Positions 40,291 through 50,015 are shown, counted from the first letter of the stretch. The stretch is 64,000 bases of DNA from Vibrio sinaloensis (GCF_023195835.1 NZ_CP096199.1:62001-126000); one strand, 5' to 3'. Notes: generated by a model not told the origin, from the sequence alone. Made by a program: numbers and translations.

Positions 40291-40334
40291 TTCGCCACTC
40301 GCCACTCGCCACTCGCCACTCGCCACTCGCCACT
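40291..40334 (-). repeat. Heptamer array B behind trmH (unit CTCGCCA)
   Basis: About six copies of the same unit as array A directly abut the trmH stop codon (40335-40337). Upstream at 40205-40256 a degenerate CGAG-rich stretch with seven-base phasing (CGAGTTA CGAGAAA) is visible. I find no clear terminator in this gap. Confidence 0.95.
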
Positions 40335-41018
40335 TTACTTCTTCTGCATCTCCGCCCACCAATCATCATCGGCAATGATCTGTCCTTGCTCATCAAGCGG
40401 TGGATAGGGCAGTTTTTTGCGCTTGGCGACTTTGGCTAGCACCGGGTGACCGCGCTCAAACAGCAGGCGGTGGATGGTTTCTGGGTCGACTGAGCTCACT
40501 TCGTTGTCATACATGCCAGCCGCTTGGCGTTGACGCTGCGCTTCATACAGAATGACAGCGCTGGCGACCGACACATTGAGCGACTGCACCATACCGACCA
40601 TAGGAATGATAATATCTTGATCGGCCAGCTTTTTCGCTTGCTCAGAGGCGCCCACTTTTTCACTGCCTAGAATAATGGCCGTCGGTTTGGTGTAGTCAAT
40701 GTCACGAAAATCGACCGCTGTATCAGAAAGGTTGGTCACCAGCACTTGCATACCTTGGGCTTTCAATTCGGCAATCGCGTCTTCGATGCTGTCGTGAGTG
40801 TCTACTTCGACCCAGTTGCGAGCACCTGCCGAGGTGTGACTGAGGGTGCGCATTTCGTTTGGCCAAACGGCGTGAATCTTATGAATCCCGGTGGCATCAG
40901 CGGAGCGGATCACCGCAGAGACATTGTTTGGCTTGTGTACCTCTTCCAGACACAGAGTGAGGTCTGCTTGACGTGCTTTCAGGACTTGCTGAATTCGGTT
41001 GTAACGTTCTAAGTTCAT
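40335..41018 (-). CDS. trmH: tRNA (guanosine(18)-2'-O)-methyltransferase TrmH
   Basis: This SpoU-class knotted methyltransferase modifies G18 of tRNAs. The three SPOUT motifs are visible: EVHKPNNVSAVIRSADATG, TAIILGSEKVG and IIPMVGMVQSLNVSVASAV. The C-terminal extension (VLAKVAKRKKLPYP) is typical. The length is 227 residues. It lies between spoT, from which it is separated by a terminator, and recG, in the conserved order. The stop codon is followed at once by heptamer array B. Confidence 0.97.
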   Translation of the reverse strand: MNLERYNRIQQVLKARQADLTLCLEEVHKPNNVSAVIRSADATGIHKIHAVWPNEMRTLSHTSAGARNWVEVDTHDSIEDAIAELKAQGMQVLVTNLSDTAVDFRDIDYTKPTAIILGSEKVGASEQAKKLADQDIIIPMVGMVQSLNVSVASAVILYEAQRQRQAAGMYDNEVSSVDPETIHRLLFERGHPVLAKVAKRKKLPYPPLDEQGQIIADDDWWAEMQKK

Positions 41019-41057
41019 AATGGTAATGCGATATGTAGATGACGCTAAGGTATTGAT

Positions 41058-41092
41058 TTAAAAATGCCCTTGAAGCCTGAGGCCTCAAGGAC
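41058..41092 (-). terminator. Terminator of the gmk-rpoZ-spoT operon
   Basis: The hairpin CCTTGAAGCC-TGA-GGCCTCAAGG (one mismatch) is followed by CATTTTT on the minus strand, 28 bp after the spoT stop. Confidence 0.82.
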
Positions 41093-41117
41093 ATTGTTAT
41101 ACGGAGACAAAGAAGAT

Positions 41118-43244
41118 TTAGTTTTTGCGGCGACGGACTTTTAACGTCTGAGGCATGGCTTTAATTTTGCGCATAATACCCGCAAGGTGAACCCTATCTT
41201 TGGTGGTGAGTAGTACGGTGACGGTATACAACCGACCATCGCGTTCTTCCGTCGATAGACCGTGAATGTTTGAGCCGGTCTTAGAGATAACGTTAGTCAA
41301 CTCAGCTAGAGCCCCTTGACGATTTTGCACATCGACGGTGACTTCGGTAATAAACTCTTTGTCGTAATCGTCTGACCATTCGACCGCCATGTACTTGTCA
41401 GGCTCTTTCTGATAACCGCGCACATTCGGGCACATTTCCCGGTGTACGACCAAACCACGGCCTGGTGAGACGTGGGCGATGATGTGATCGTCTGGAATTG
41501 GGTGACAGCAGTTAGCAAACGTTAGCAAGATACCTTCTGCGCCACGAATCGGTAGCTTCTTCTTCGGTGTACCATCCGCGTTGGTGGTTTCGGTCTCAGT
41601 GAGTTCATCCGCATCGCCAAGCAAGCGTCGAGCAATCACAATACTCATCAACTCGCCGAGACCAATCGCTGCTAACAGATCGTCGACAGATTTGACTTTG
41701 AGATCGGCCAGAACATGATTGACGTTGCCTTCACTGATATCAGACAGCGACAGTTCACCTAAAGCGTGATTGAGGAGACGACGGCCAAGGGTAATCGACT
41801 CTTCACGACGCATGGTTTTCAGCACTTGACGAATCTTAGTACGTGCGCGCGATGTCACCACATAGTTAAGCCATGCCGCGTTCGGACGAGCGCCTGGTGC
41901 ACTGATGATCTCGATAGTTTGACCATTCTTGAGTGATTTACTCAGCGGGTATGGGTTGCGGTCAACACGTGCACCTACACAAGTGTTACCCACATCGGTA
42001 TGGACCGCGTAAGCAAAATCGACCGCAGTCGCCCCAACCGGGAGCTCAACGATGCGACCTTTCGGCGTGAATACGTAAATTTCGTCTGGGAATAGATCCG
42101 ATTTTACGTTTTCTATGAATTCGAATGAGTTACCTGCGCTTTGTTGCAACTCAAGTAGGCTTTGCATCCAACGCTGAGCTTTAACTTGCGCTGTAGTACC
42201 GGTTCGCTCACCATTGCCTTTGTACGACCAGTGCGCAGCGACACCTTTGTCAGCCATCTGATCCATATCTTCGGTACGGATCTGCACTTCAACTGGCACA
42301 CCGTGAGGGCCTACCATCGAAGTATGTAGCGATTGATAGCCATTGGCTTTCGGTACCGCAATATAATCTTTCATTCGCCCAGGACGTGGCTTATACAAGC
42401 TGTGAACCTGGCCGAGCACTCGGTAACAGGTATCAGCATCTTCAACCACCACGCGAAACGCGTAAATATCCATAATGGTGTGGAAACGCTGTTCTTTGGT
42501 TTTCATCTTGTTGTAGATGGAGAACAGGTTCTTCTCACGGCCGACCACGCGTGCTTTCAAGCCGACCTCTTCAAGACGACCTTCAATCTCACTGTGGATA
42601 CGCTGAATCATCTCTTTACGGTTACCACGCGCGGCCTTAACGACCTCTTTTAGTACGCGGTAGCGGTTTGGATACAGAGCTTCAAAACCTAGCTCTTCAA
42701 GCTCAGTTTTGATGTTGTGGATACCTAGGCGGTGTGCCAGTGGTGAATAGATTTCTAAGGTTTCACGGGCAATACGGCGTTTTTTGTCTGGGCGCAGGGC
42801 GCCAAGCGTACGCATGTTGTGGGTGCGGTCAGCCAGTTTGATCAGAATAACGCGGATGTCTTGTACCATGGCAAGCACCATCTTACGGAAGTTTTCTGCC
42901 TGAGCTTCTTTGCGATCGCGAAACTTAAGCTTGTCCAGCTTAGAAACGCCATCCACCAGCTCTGCCACCGTATTGCCAAATTGCGCTTCAAGCTCTTCTT
43001 TGGTGACTTCAGTGTCTTCAATAACGTCGTGCAGTAGCGCTGCTTGTAAGGTCTCAATATCTAGGCGCATTTCGGCCAGAATACGAGCAACAGCAACAGG
43101 GTGGATGATATAGGGTTCGCCGCTTGAGCGGGTTTGCCCTTCATGGGCATCTTTCGCTACCACATAAGATTGACGCAGAGCCTCAATTTGAGGCTCTGTT
43201 AGGTATTCTTGGGCAACGTCTTTTAGGCTATCGAATAGATACAA
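41118..43244 (-). CDS. spoT: Bifunctional (p)ppGpp synthetase/hydrolase SpoT
   Basis: This is the main (p)ppGpp hydrolase with weak synthetase activity. It has an HD hydrolase domain (LLHDVIEDTEVTKEE near residues 72-86), a synthetase domain (about 200-340), TGS (about 390-450, VFTPKGRIVELPVGATAVDFA), a helical/zinc-finger-like region with CCHPIPDD, and a C-terminal ACT domain (about 630-708). The length is 708 residues. The start is TTG, as in E. coli spoT. It follows rpoZ after 40 bp, the usual operon. Confidence 0.98.
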   Translation of the reverse strand: MYLFDSLKDVAQEYLTEPQIEALRQSYVVAKDAHEGQTRSSGEPYIIHPVAVARILAEMRLDIETLQAALLHDVIEDTEVTKEELEAQFGNTVAELVDGVSKLDKLKFRDRKEAQAENFRKMVLAMVQDIRVILIKLADRTHNMRTLGALRPDKKRRIARETLEIYSPLAHRLGIHNIKTELEELGFEALYPNRYRVLKEVVKAARGNRKEMIQRIHSEIEGRLEEVGLKARVVGREKNLFSIYNKMKTKEQRFHTIMDIYAFRVVVEDADTCYRVLGQVHSLYKPRPGRMKDYIAVPKANGYQSLHTSMVGPHGVPVEVQIRTEDMDQMADKGVAAHWSYKGNGERTGTTAQVKAQRWMQSLLELQQSAGNSFEFIENVKSDLFPDEIYVFTPKGRIVELPVGATAVDFAYAVHTDVGNTCVGARVDRNPYPLSKSLKNGQTIEIISAPGARPNAAWLNYVVTSRARTKIRQVLKTMRREESITLGRRLLNHALGELSLSDISEGNVNHVLADLKVKSVDDLLAAIGLGELMSIVIARRLLGDADELTETETTNADGTPKKKLPIRGAEGILLTFANCCHPIPDDHIIAHVSPGRGLVVHREMCPNVRGYQKEPDKYMAVEWSDDYDKEFITEVTVDVQNRQGALAELTNVISKTGSNIHGLSTEERDGRLYTVTVLLTTKDRVHLAGIMRKIKAMPQTLKVRRRKN

Positions 43245-43284
43245 ACTTTAGGCCCGGAAGATAGTGATCAAAGAGAAGGTCTGA

Positions 43285-43557
43285 TTAGCGGTTGTGAGCG
43301 ATGCTGCTTACTGCGGCCAGTTCAGCGGCTTCTTGCTCTTGCTGCTCTTGACGCTCACGTGCATCAAGGATCTCTTTAGTGATAAGCCCTTCTTCGATTT
43401 CGCGTAGAGCGATAACGGTTTGCTTATCATTCTCTTCTGGCACTAGTGAATCTTTGCCGCCAGTTTGCATTTGACGAGCGCGGCGTGCCGCAATGAGAAC
43501 TAGGTCGAAACGGTTGCCGACTTTTTCAACAGCGTCTTGAACAGTTACGCGTGCCAT
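43285..43557 (-). CDS. rpoZ: RNA polymerase omega subunit
   Basis: Omega helps fold the beta' subunit and contributes to a ppGpp binding site on RNA polymerase. The 90-residue protein begins [20 protein letters not shown] and contains the conserved AARRARQM and ALREIEEG segments. It lies between gmk and spoT, as in E. coli. Confidence 0.98.
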   Translation of the reverse strand: MARVTVQDAVEKVGNRFDLVLIAARRARQMQTGGKDSLVPEENDKQTVIALREIEEGLITKEILDARERQEQQEQEAAELAAVSSIAHNR

Positions 43558-43634
43558 GAGAACTCCAAATTAGTTAACAAAAAATTTTGAATGACGAGAA
43601 ATTATACAGGGTGTCAGTTCCAAGTGTCTAGAAC

Positions 43635-44336
<702 letters not shown>

Positions 44337-44402
44337 TTACCTGAGTTGGTGATTTTAGGTCAGAAAAGTGGACGCGAAGAGTAGCATAAATTTACATTCT
44401 GG

Positions 44403-44428
44403 GACAAGAGCCCAAGTGGGCTCTTGTC
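44403..44428. terminator. Hairpin between yicC and gmk
   Basis: A perfect 11-bp stem, GACAAGAGCCC/GGGCTCTTGTC, lies 14 bp after the yicC stop. No T-run follows on either strand, so it may be an atypical terminator, an mRNA-end stabiliser or a processing site. Confidence 0.55.
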
Positions 44429-44442
44429 GATGCATAAAGTGC

Positions 44443-45309
44443 TTATTCAATGTTTTGGATCTGTTCACGCATTTGTTCAATCAGCACTTTAAGCTCAACC
44501 CCTGAGGCGGTGATGTCGGTACTGATCGATTTTGAAGCGAGCGTGTTCGATTCGCGGTTGAACTCTTGCATCATAAAGTCAAGGCGGCGGCCACAAGCTC
44601 CACCTTTTTTGAGAATATTGTTGGCTTCTTTCACATGTGAATCGAGGCGATCCAGCTCTTCAGCCACATCCGACTTTTGTGCCAACAAGATCAGCTCTTG
44701 CTCAACACGAGAAGGATCGAGCTCAACTTTGGCTTCTTCGAACTTAGAGAATAGACGCTCACGTTGCCACTCTAGGATTTCAGGCATACGGGCGCGCACT
44801 TTGGTCACTTCTGCACTAATCGCATCAAGGCGCTGGGTTATCAGTGCTTTCATGTTTTCTCCTTCACGACCGCGCGCTTCAATAAAGTCACTGATGGCGT
44901 CATCGAAGGCTGACAGCAAGTCTTTGTTGACCTGATCCATATCTTGCTCTTGCGCTTCCATCACCCCAGGCCAATTCATTACTTGGAAAGGGTTGATACG
45001 GCTCAACTCGCCGGTCATGTGCATCACCTGTTCGGCGGCTTTGATCACCTGATTGGCTAAGGTTTCGTTAATGGTCAGTTCGCCTTTGGCTGCAGGGTTG
45101 GCTTCAAAACGTAAAGCACATTCTACCTTGCCGCGCGCCAGGCGCTTGCGAAAACGCTCACGCAGCACAGGCTCTAAGCCACGAAACTGTTCTGGCAGGC
45201 GGAAGTAAGTTTCAAGGTAGCGTTGATTGACACTGCGGATTTCCCATACAGCGCTGCCCCAGTCGCCTTTCACTTCTTTGCGTGAGTAGGCCGTCATACT
45301 ATAGATCAT
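44443..45309 (-). CDS. yicC: YicC family endoribonuclease
   Basis: This 288-residue protein of the YicC/YloC family has relatives shown to act as endoribonucleases in RNA turnover. It begins MIYSMTAYSRKEVKGDWGSA and ends with the conserved C-terminal domain (GGACGRRLDFMMQEFNRESN and TLASKS). The central part is helical and charged. The ATG at 45309 follows AGGAAA; the open frame continues 27 codons upstream but without similarity. It is divergent from rph, as in enterobacteria, with 140 bp between. Confidence 0.93.
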   Translation of the reverse strand: MIYSMTAYSRKEVKGDWGSAVWEIRSVNQRYLETYFRLPEQFRGLEPVLRERFRKRLARGKVECALRFEANPAAKGELTINETLANQVIKAAEQVMHMTGELSRINPFQVMNWPGVMEAQEQDMDQVNKDLLSAFDDAISDFIEARGREGENMKALITQRLDAISAEVTKVRARMPEILEWQRERLFSKFEEAKVELDPSRVEQELILLAQKSDVAEELDRLDSHVKEANNILKKGGACGRRLDFMMQEFNRESNTLASKSISTDITASGVELKVLIEQMREQIQNIE

Positions 45310-45449
45310 CGAATTTTCCTGTTTATCATCTGTGAAAATAACGCTTGCCAATAGTAGCACAGTTCTAAGGCCGATAGCTTTGCTAGGCAAACTTCGCTAT
45401 AATCTTGCTCCAATCAAAACGTCTCCCCCTATTAATAAGGTAGATACCC

Positions 45450-46166
45450 ATGCGTCCAAACGACCGCGCGGCGGATCAGATTCGCCCGATTAAAATCACT
45501 CGCAACTACACTGCCTATGCTGAAGGCTCAGTATTGGTTGAGTTTGGCAACACTAAGGTACTGTGTAATGCCACGGTAGAAGAGAATGTTCCGCGTTGGT
45601 TGAAAGGCCAGGGCAAGGGTTGGGTCACCGCAGAGTATGGGATGCTGCCACGTTCGACTCACTCGCGCATGCGTCGTGAAGCGTCGAGTGGTAAGCAGGG
45701 TGGTCGTACCATGGAAATCCAACGCCTGATCGCGCGCAGTTTGCGTGCTGTGGTGGATTTGGAAGCCATGGGTGAGATTATGGTCACGGTTGATTGTGAC
45801 GTGATACAAGCCGACGGTGGTACACGTACCGCGTCTATCTCGGGAGCCAGTGTGGCAATGGCCGATGCGTTCCAATACTTAGTAGACAACGGCAAGCTTA
45901 AAGCTAACCCAATGAAAGGTCATGTGGCAGCAGTGTCTGTGGGCCAGCTTGGCGAAGAGATTCTGTGTGACCTTGAATATGTCGAAGACTCAGCAGCCGA
46001 CACCGATATGAATGTGGTGATGACTGAAGATGGTCGCATGATCGAGGTGCAAGGCACCGCAGAAGGCGAACCCTTCACCCACGATGACCTAATGAAAATG
46101 CTGGAGTCGGCGACAGTCGGCATTAGCGCGATCGTCGCAGCGCAGAAGGCGGCGTTAGAAAGTTGA
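45450..46166 (+). CDS. rph: RNase PH
   Basis: This phosphorolytic 3' exoribonuclease trims tRNA and other RNA ends. The 238 residues are full length. Motifs include [15 protein letters not shown] at the N-terminus, the phosphate-site region [20 protein letters not shown] and the catalytic segment [19 protein letters not shown]. It is thus intact, unlike the frameshifted gene of E. coli K-12. pyrE follows after a repeat-rich gap with its own terminator. Confidence 0.98.
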   Translation: MRPNDRAADQIRPIKITRNYTAYAEGSVLVEFGNTKVLCNATVEENVPRWLKGQGKGWVTAEYGMLPRSTHSRMRREASSGKQGGRTMEIQRLIARSLRAVVDLEAMGEIMVTVDCDVIQADGGTRTASISGASVAMADAFQYLVDNGKLKANPMKGHVAAVSVGQLGEEILCDLEYVEDSAADTDMNVVMTEDGRMIEVQGTAEGEPFTHDDLMKMLESATVGISAIVAAQKAALES

Positions 46167-46171
46167 TTTAG

Positions 46172-46199
46172 ATAGCTCCCAATTGGGGGCTATTTTTTT
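46172..46199 (+). terminator. Terminator of rph
   Basis: The hairpin ATAGCTCCC-AATT-GGGGGCTAT (one mismatch) is followed by seven T, starting six bases after the rph stop. In contrast to recG and lpxM, the heptamer array here lies after the terminator. Confidence 0.85.
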
Positions 46200-46200
46200 A

Positions 46201-46238
46201 AGTTCCTAGTTCCTAGTTCCTAGTTCCTAGTTCCTAGG
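46201..46238. repeat. Heptamer array C behind rph (unit CTAGTTC)
   Basis: About five copies of a 7-bp unit (TAGTTCC as written, CTAGTTC in the common register) begin next to the T-run of the rph terminator. Confidence 0.95.
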
Positions 46239-46251
46239 GGCAGTTGTAACC

Positions 46252-46342
46252 CAGATTCCAGATAGCGCGAGCCTCACTTCTGGAATGACGAGTTCAATAT
46301 TGTCATTCTGAACAGCGAGGCACGAGCGAGATTCAGAATCTG
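46252..46342. repeat. Inverted pair of REP-like palindromic units
   Basis: Two units point in opposite directions. The right one (46302-46342) starts GTCATTCTGAA and ends TTCAGAATCTG. The left one (46252-46289), read on the minus strand, starts GTCATTCCAGA and ends TCTGGAATCTG. Each forms its own stem (ATTCTGAA/TTCAGAAT; ATTCCAGA/TCTGGAAT), and both share a central GAGGC-CG-GC core. The pattern resembles the GTCATTC-type palindromes scattered in many proteobacteria. Confidence 0.8.
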
Positions 46343-46374
46343 TTGTAATGATGCAAGGAGTTGGTTTCGAGCGC

Positions 46375-46416
46375 CTAGAGACGAAATTCTAGGAACTAGG
46401 GATTAGCTTCTAGTAA
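46375..46416. repeat. Degenerate heptamer block C2 upstream of pyrE
   Basis: Six consecutive 7-bp units read CTAGAGA, CGAAATT, CTAGGAA, CTAGGGA, TTAGCTT and CTAGTAA. The phase is exact although the units differ. The block ends 21 bp before the pyrE start. Confidence 0.75.
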
Positions 46417-46437
46417 CCACTATCAAGAGAGAGAATA

Positions 46438-47079
46438 ATGAAAGCATACCAGCGTGAATTTATTGAGTTTGCCTTAGAGAAACAAGTCCTAAAATTTGGT
46501 GAGTTTACTTTGAAATCAGGCCGTAAGAGCCCTTACTTCTTTAACGCTGGTCTTTTCAATACCGGTCGTGATTTGGCGCGCTTAGGCCGCTTTTACGCAG
46601 CGGCTTTAGCGGATTCTGGGATTGAGTTTGATGTGTTGTTCGGCCCTGCCTACAAAGGCATCCCAATCGCGACGACCACTGCAGTGGCACTCGCCGATCA
46701 CCATGATATCGACACGCCTTACTGCTTCAACCGTAAAGAGGCGAAAGATCACGGTGAAGGTGGCAACCTCGTCGGCAGTGCACTAGAAGGGCGCATCATG
46801 CTGGTCGATGATGTGATCACTGCGGGCACTGCGATTCGTGAATCGATGGAAATTATCCAAGCCAATGGTGCTGACCTTGCCGGTGTGTTGGTGGCAATCG
46901 ACCGCCAAGAAAAAGGTAAAGGTGAATTGTCGGCGATTCAGGAAGTAGAGCGCGATTTCGGCTGCGCGATTATCTCGATTGTCAGCTTGACGGACTTGGT
47001 GACCTTCTTGGAAGAGAAAGGAACCGATCCTGAGCATTTGCAAGCAGTGAAAGCTTACCGCGCTCAGTATGGGATTTAA
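46438..47079 (+). CDS. pyrE: Orotate phosphoribosyltransferase
   Basis: The enzyme converts orotate and PRPP to OMP in pyrimidine synthesis. The PRPP motif is [30 protein letters not shown] and [13 protein letters not shown] are the other substrate loops. The length is 213 residues. In E. coli, pyrE is controlled by attenuation in the rph-pyrE leader. Here the 271-bp gap contains a terminator followed by three repeat elements, so the control may differ. Confidence 0.98.
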   Translation: MKAYQREFIEFALEKQVLKFGEFTLKSGRKSPYFFNAGLFNTGRDLARLGRFYAAALADSGIEFDVLFGPAYKGIPIATTTAVALADHHDIDTPYCFNRKEAKDHGEGGNLVGSALEGRIMLVDDVITAGTAIRESMEIIQANGADLAGVLVAIDRQEKGKGELSAIQEVERDFGCAIISIVSLTDLVTFLEEKGTDPEHLQAVKAYRAQYGI

Positions 47080-47153
47080 CGGCAAATAACGCTTGCTTCG
47101 AGAGGTACTCGTGGTGAGTGAATTGAAAGTTGTCTCCCATTTTGTGCGAGCCT

Positions 47154-47183
47154 AAAAAAGGGTTGACGTTTATTCGTCAACCC
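47154..47183 (-). terminator. Terminator of the lpxL-lpxM pair
   Basis: The hairpin GGGTTGACG/CGTCAACCC with a 6-nt loop is followed by six T on the minus strand. It lies beyond heptamer array D. The stem is nearly the same as that of the recG terminator. Confidence 0.85.
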
Positions 47184-47190
47184 TTAAATT

Positions 47191-47338
47191 TTCTCTCGTC
47201 TCTCGTCTCTCGTCTCTCGTCTCTCGTCTCTCGTCTCTCGTCTCTCGTCTCTCGTCTCTCGTCTCTCGTCTCTCGTCTCTCGTCTCTCGTCTCTCGTCTC
47301 TCGTCTCTCGTCTCTCGTCTCTCGTCTCTCGTCGCTCG
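47191..47338 (-). repeat. Heptamer array D behind lpxM (unit CTCGTCT)
   Basis: About 20 copies of a 7-bp unit make the longest array in the window. The last copies change to CTCGTCG and CTCGCTA as they meet the lpxM stop codon (47339-47341). The interior is essentially perfect. Confidence 0.97.
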
Positions 47339-48331
47339 CTAGCTCTCTATATCATCCCGATCACCATAGTGCGAGTTATCGTAAATCTCACGACCATCTC
47401 GGCGCGTTTTTAACAGCGATAGATTCCACATATATTGCTCTGGGCGAGGGCGTACCAAGTCTTCAATCGCTTGGTTCATCGCACGCGCATCGGTTTCTTC
47501 GTCTCCGGTTGGGAAGTTTTCTAACGCCGGTAAAATGTGGACTTCATACTTGCCGCTTTGATCGTTGTACGCAGGAAGAATGGGCACGACTTTGGCTTTG
47601 GATAGTCTTGCCATCTTGCCAAACCCTTTTAGGGTCGCTTTCTCGGTGGCAAAGAACGGCACGAATACCGAATTGGCTGCGCCAAAGTCTTCGTCAGGTA
47701 GCCAGTAGCCGAGGTAGCCATCTTTTATCGAGCGCACAAATGGCTTAACTCCAGCTTCGCGGGCGAAAATCCGCCCGCCGTATTGCATCCGCTGAACTTG
47801 CATCAACCAGTCACCGATTGGGTTACGTTGCGGCTTCATGATGGTGGTGACTTTGTAACCTTTGGCGGCCAACATGACCCCTGGATAGTCGACCGCCCAG
47901 GCGTGAGGTGCCAAGATGATCACGTTCTCTCCTGCTTCAAGCAGAGGCAGCAGGTTTTCCTCTCCCAACATCACACCGCGGTTTTGGTTGTGTTTGGTCG
48001 AGCGAACTAAAAACTCTGAGTAACCTAGTAGGTATTGCGCTGCCTTGACAAATGTTTCGGCAAGGATCGCTTCACGTTCTTGGTCACTTTTTTCGGGAAA
48101 GCAGTACTTTAAGTTGACTCGAGCACGGCGTACCACCCGGCCGTTCTTCTTAACTGCAAACACCGACAGCTTGCGTGCCAAGGCGTCACGCCAACGATAG
48201 GGCATAAAAGAAAATAGCGCAGCGAAAAAGATGCCAAGCCAGGTACCCCAGTGCTTAGGATGGAGAAACGACCATTCAAACTTTGGGTTGTGGAGATATT
48301 TGTCGGTGCTGTTTTTTTCTGTGGTGCTCAT
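47339..48331 (-). CDS. lpxM: Late lipid A acyltransferase LpxM (MsbB type)
   Basis: This inner-membrane acyltransferase adds the last secondary acyl chain to lipid A. The N-terminal anchor lies at about residues 30-48 (WGTWLGIFFAALFSF). The catalytic HX4D motif is HAWAVD. LPDEDFG and RPEQYMWNL are conserved family segments. The length is 330 residues. It lies 15 bp after lpxL on the same strand, so the two late acyltransferases form an operon. The stop codon touches the longest heptamer array. Confidence 0.92.
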   Translation of the reverse strand: MSTTEKNSTDKYLHNPKFEWSFLHPKHWGTWLGIFFAALFSFMPYRWRDALARKLSVFAVKKNGRVVRRARVNLKYCFPEKSDQEREAILAETFVKAAQYLLGYSEFLVRSTKHNQNRGVMLGEENLLPLLEAGENVIILAPHAWAVDYPGVMLAAKGYKVTTIMKPQRNPIGDWLMQVQRMQYGGRIFAREAGVKPFVRSIKDGYLGYWLPDEDFGAANSVFVPFFATEKATLKGFGKMARLSKAKVVPILPAYNDQSGKYEVHILPALENFPTGDEETDARAMNQAIEDLVRPRPEQYMWNLSLLKTRRDGREIYDNSHYGDRDDIES

Positions 48332-48346
48332 TCAGCGACGCCTATT

Positions 48347-49297
48347 TTATTGGTAACGAGAGTTGGTCAGACTGTGGTCAGGAAGTGATTTAAATCGTTT
48401 GTGCAGCCACATCCACTGTTCTGGCGCTCGCATGATAATCTCTTCAACATATTTATTCATATAAGCCGCTGCTGCGACCTCATCTTTTTTCGGGTAGTCG
48501 GCTGAAATATCTTTATCAGCGATAATCTCGTACTTACCCTCTGAGTTTCTAAACCCTGAGCCCGGTACGATTGCGCATTTGCTGGTGTAGGCCAGAATGC
48601 TGGTGCCAGTAGTGGTGCATGCTTGCTCTACGGCAAAGAAAGGCACAAACACCGATTTGTTGTGGCCGTAATCTTGATCCGGCAGGTAGAACAGACGGTG
48701 TCCTTGGCGCAGCACACGTATCATCCGGGTGATGTCGGTACGATAGACCAATTTGTTGCCATTACGGCTACGACCACGATACTGGATGAATTCATACGCT
48801 GGGTTACTATGCGGACGATACACCCCGTATCCTTGCAGGCCAAGTGCCCCGAAAGCGCGCGCAGTAATCTCAAGATTAAGTGCATGTACAGCGCACACCA
48901 ACACCCCTTTTCCTTGTTGTTCGAGTTGGTGCATCACCTCGATATCTTTGGCTATCAAAATGCGCTTGAAGCGCCAAGTCGGCCAAAACCAGGTGATACC
49001 CGTTTCGAACAGAGCCATACCGGTGTTTTTAAAGTTCTCTTCCACCATGCGCTCAATCTCAACGTCGCTCATATCAGGAAAAGCAAGCTCGAGATTTCGG
49101 CGGGCTATTTTGACGCGCGATTTAGCGAAACGCATCCCCACGCGCCCTAGGCCGCGGCCCAGCTTATACAGTAGCCTGTAAGGCAAAACATTGACAATCA
49201 GAGCAAGTAAGCCAAAGCCGAGCCACACGCCCCAATACTTAGGGTGGAGTAGCGAGATGGAAAATGGAGGGGCTTGTTTGTACTGATCTTTATTCAT
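48347..49297 (-). CDS. lpxL: Late lipid A acyltransferase LpxL (HtrB type)
   Basis: This inner-membrane acyltransferase acts before LpxM on Kdo2-lipid IVA. The N-terminal anchor is at about residues 20-42 (YWGVWLGFGLLALIVNVLPY). The catalytic motif is HALNLE, the HX4E variant found in LpxL proteins. GNKLVYRT, YLPDQDYG and RAPEQWMWLHKRFK follow. The length is 316 residues. The gene follows slmA on the same strand with 5 bp between. Confidence 0.92.
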   Translation of the reverse strand: MNKDQYKQAPPFSISLLHPKYWGVWLGFGLLALIVNVLPYRLLYKLGRGLGRVGMRFAKSRVKIARRNLELAFPDMSDVEIERMVEENFKNTGMALFETGITWFWPTWRFKRILIAKDIEVMHQLEQQGKGVLVCAVHALNLEITARAFGALGLQGYGVYRPHSNPAYEFIQYRGRSRNGNKLVYRTDITRMIRVLRQGHRLFYLPDQDYGHNKSVFVPFFAVEQACTTTGTSILAYTSKCAIVPGSGFRNSEGKYEIIADKDISADYPKKDEVAAAAYMNKYVEEIIMRAPEQWMWLHKRFKSLPDHSLTNSRYQ

Positions 49298-49302
49298 AAC
49301 GA

Positions 49303-49893
49303 TTACTTAATTTGTGCGCTCAATAGCGCCCAATACTCTTCAAAGTTCGCGGTAGGTTGATACTTAAAGTCACTGCGGACAAAACGGTTTAGGCTGCCTT
49401 CCACTTGGCCGAGAAGTTGTGCGGCGAGGATTTTTTCATCGACAGGAAAGGATTTACCTTCACGCAGCATGCGCTCACGTAAGATCTGGCGCAGCGAGGT
49501 TTCGATGCGTTCAAACAGTTGGTTAATGCGCTCACGTAGACGTTCGTTTTCAAACATCAGAGCATGGCCCGATAAGATACGACATAAGCCAGGGTTGCGC
49601 TCTGCAAAGGCTAGGATTAGCTGCAGTACCAGGCGAATCCGAGTTAAGGTGTCTTTCTCTTCATCGACAATGCGGTTAATGCGCGACATCAGCGACTCTT
49701 CGATGAATTCGATCAGCCCCTCAAACATACGCGCTTTACTTGGAAAGTGACGATAGAGCGCCGCTTCAGAAACGCCAACTTGTTTCGCCAGTTTTGCAGT
49801 AGTAATACGTGAAGCGCCTTCGTTGGACTCGAGCATTTCTGCTAAGGCTTGCAAAATTTCATCTCGGCGGTTGGTTTTTCTTGTTCCGGCCAT
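49303..49893 (-). CDS. slmA: Nucleoid occlusion factor SlmA
   Basis: This TetR-family DNA-binding protein blocks FtsZ ring formation over the nucleoid. The helix-turn-helix is [20 protein letters not shown] (residues about 31-50). The ATG at 49893 ([14 protein letters not shown]) follows GGA at eight bases and gives 196 residues; the open frame extends 23 codons upstream. It lies downstream of coaBC and upstream of lpxL. In E. coli slmA lies between pyrE and coaBC, so here the lpx pair occupies the space between slmA and pyrE. Confidence 0.97.
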   Translation of the reverse strand: MAGTRKTNRRDEILQALAEMLESNEGASRITTAKLAKQVGVSEAALYRHFPSKARMFEGLIEFIEESLMSRINRIVDEEKDTLTRIRLVLQLILAFAERNPGLCRILSGHALMFENERLRERINQLFERIETSLRQILRERMLREGKSFPVDEKILAAQLLGQVEGSLNRFVRSDFKYQPTANFEEYWALLSAQIK

Positions 49894-50015
49894 GAACCTG
49901 TTCCTTTTGTTACCATTCTGAATAAAAAGGGTTTGAGCTCTGGAGTGCTCAAACCTGAACATATGACATATCCTTTGTCGCAGTATTCTATTCTCGATTG
50001 AGCTTAGTGTGCGCT

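Noticed and set aside
47130..47342. 70-residue open frame with repeated Ser-Leu-Val-Ser-Arg over array D
   Set aside because: A 7-bp array read in three frames gives a periodic peptide without stops; it is an artefact of the repeat, with no ribosome-binding site or family.
48623..49150. 175-residue open frame opposite lpxL
   Set aside because: Antisense shadow of an acyltransferase with clear catalytic motifs.
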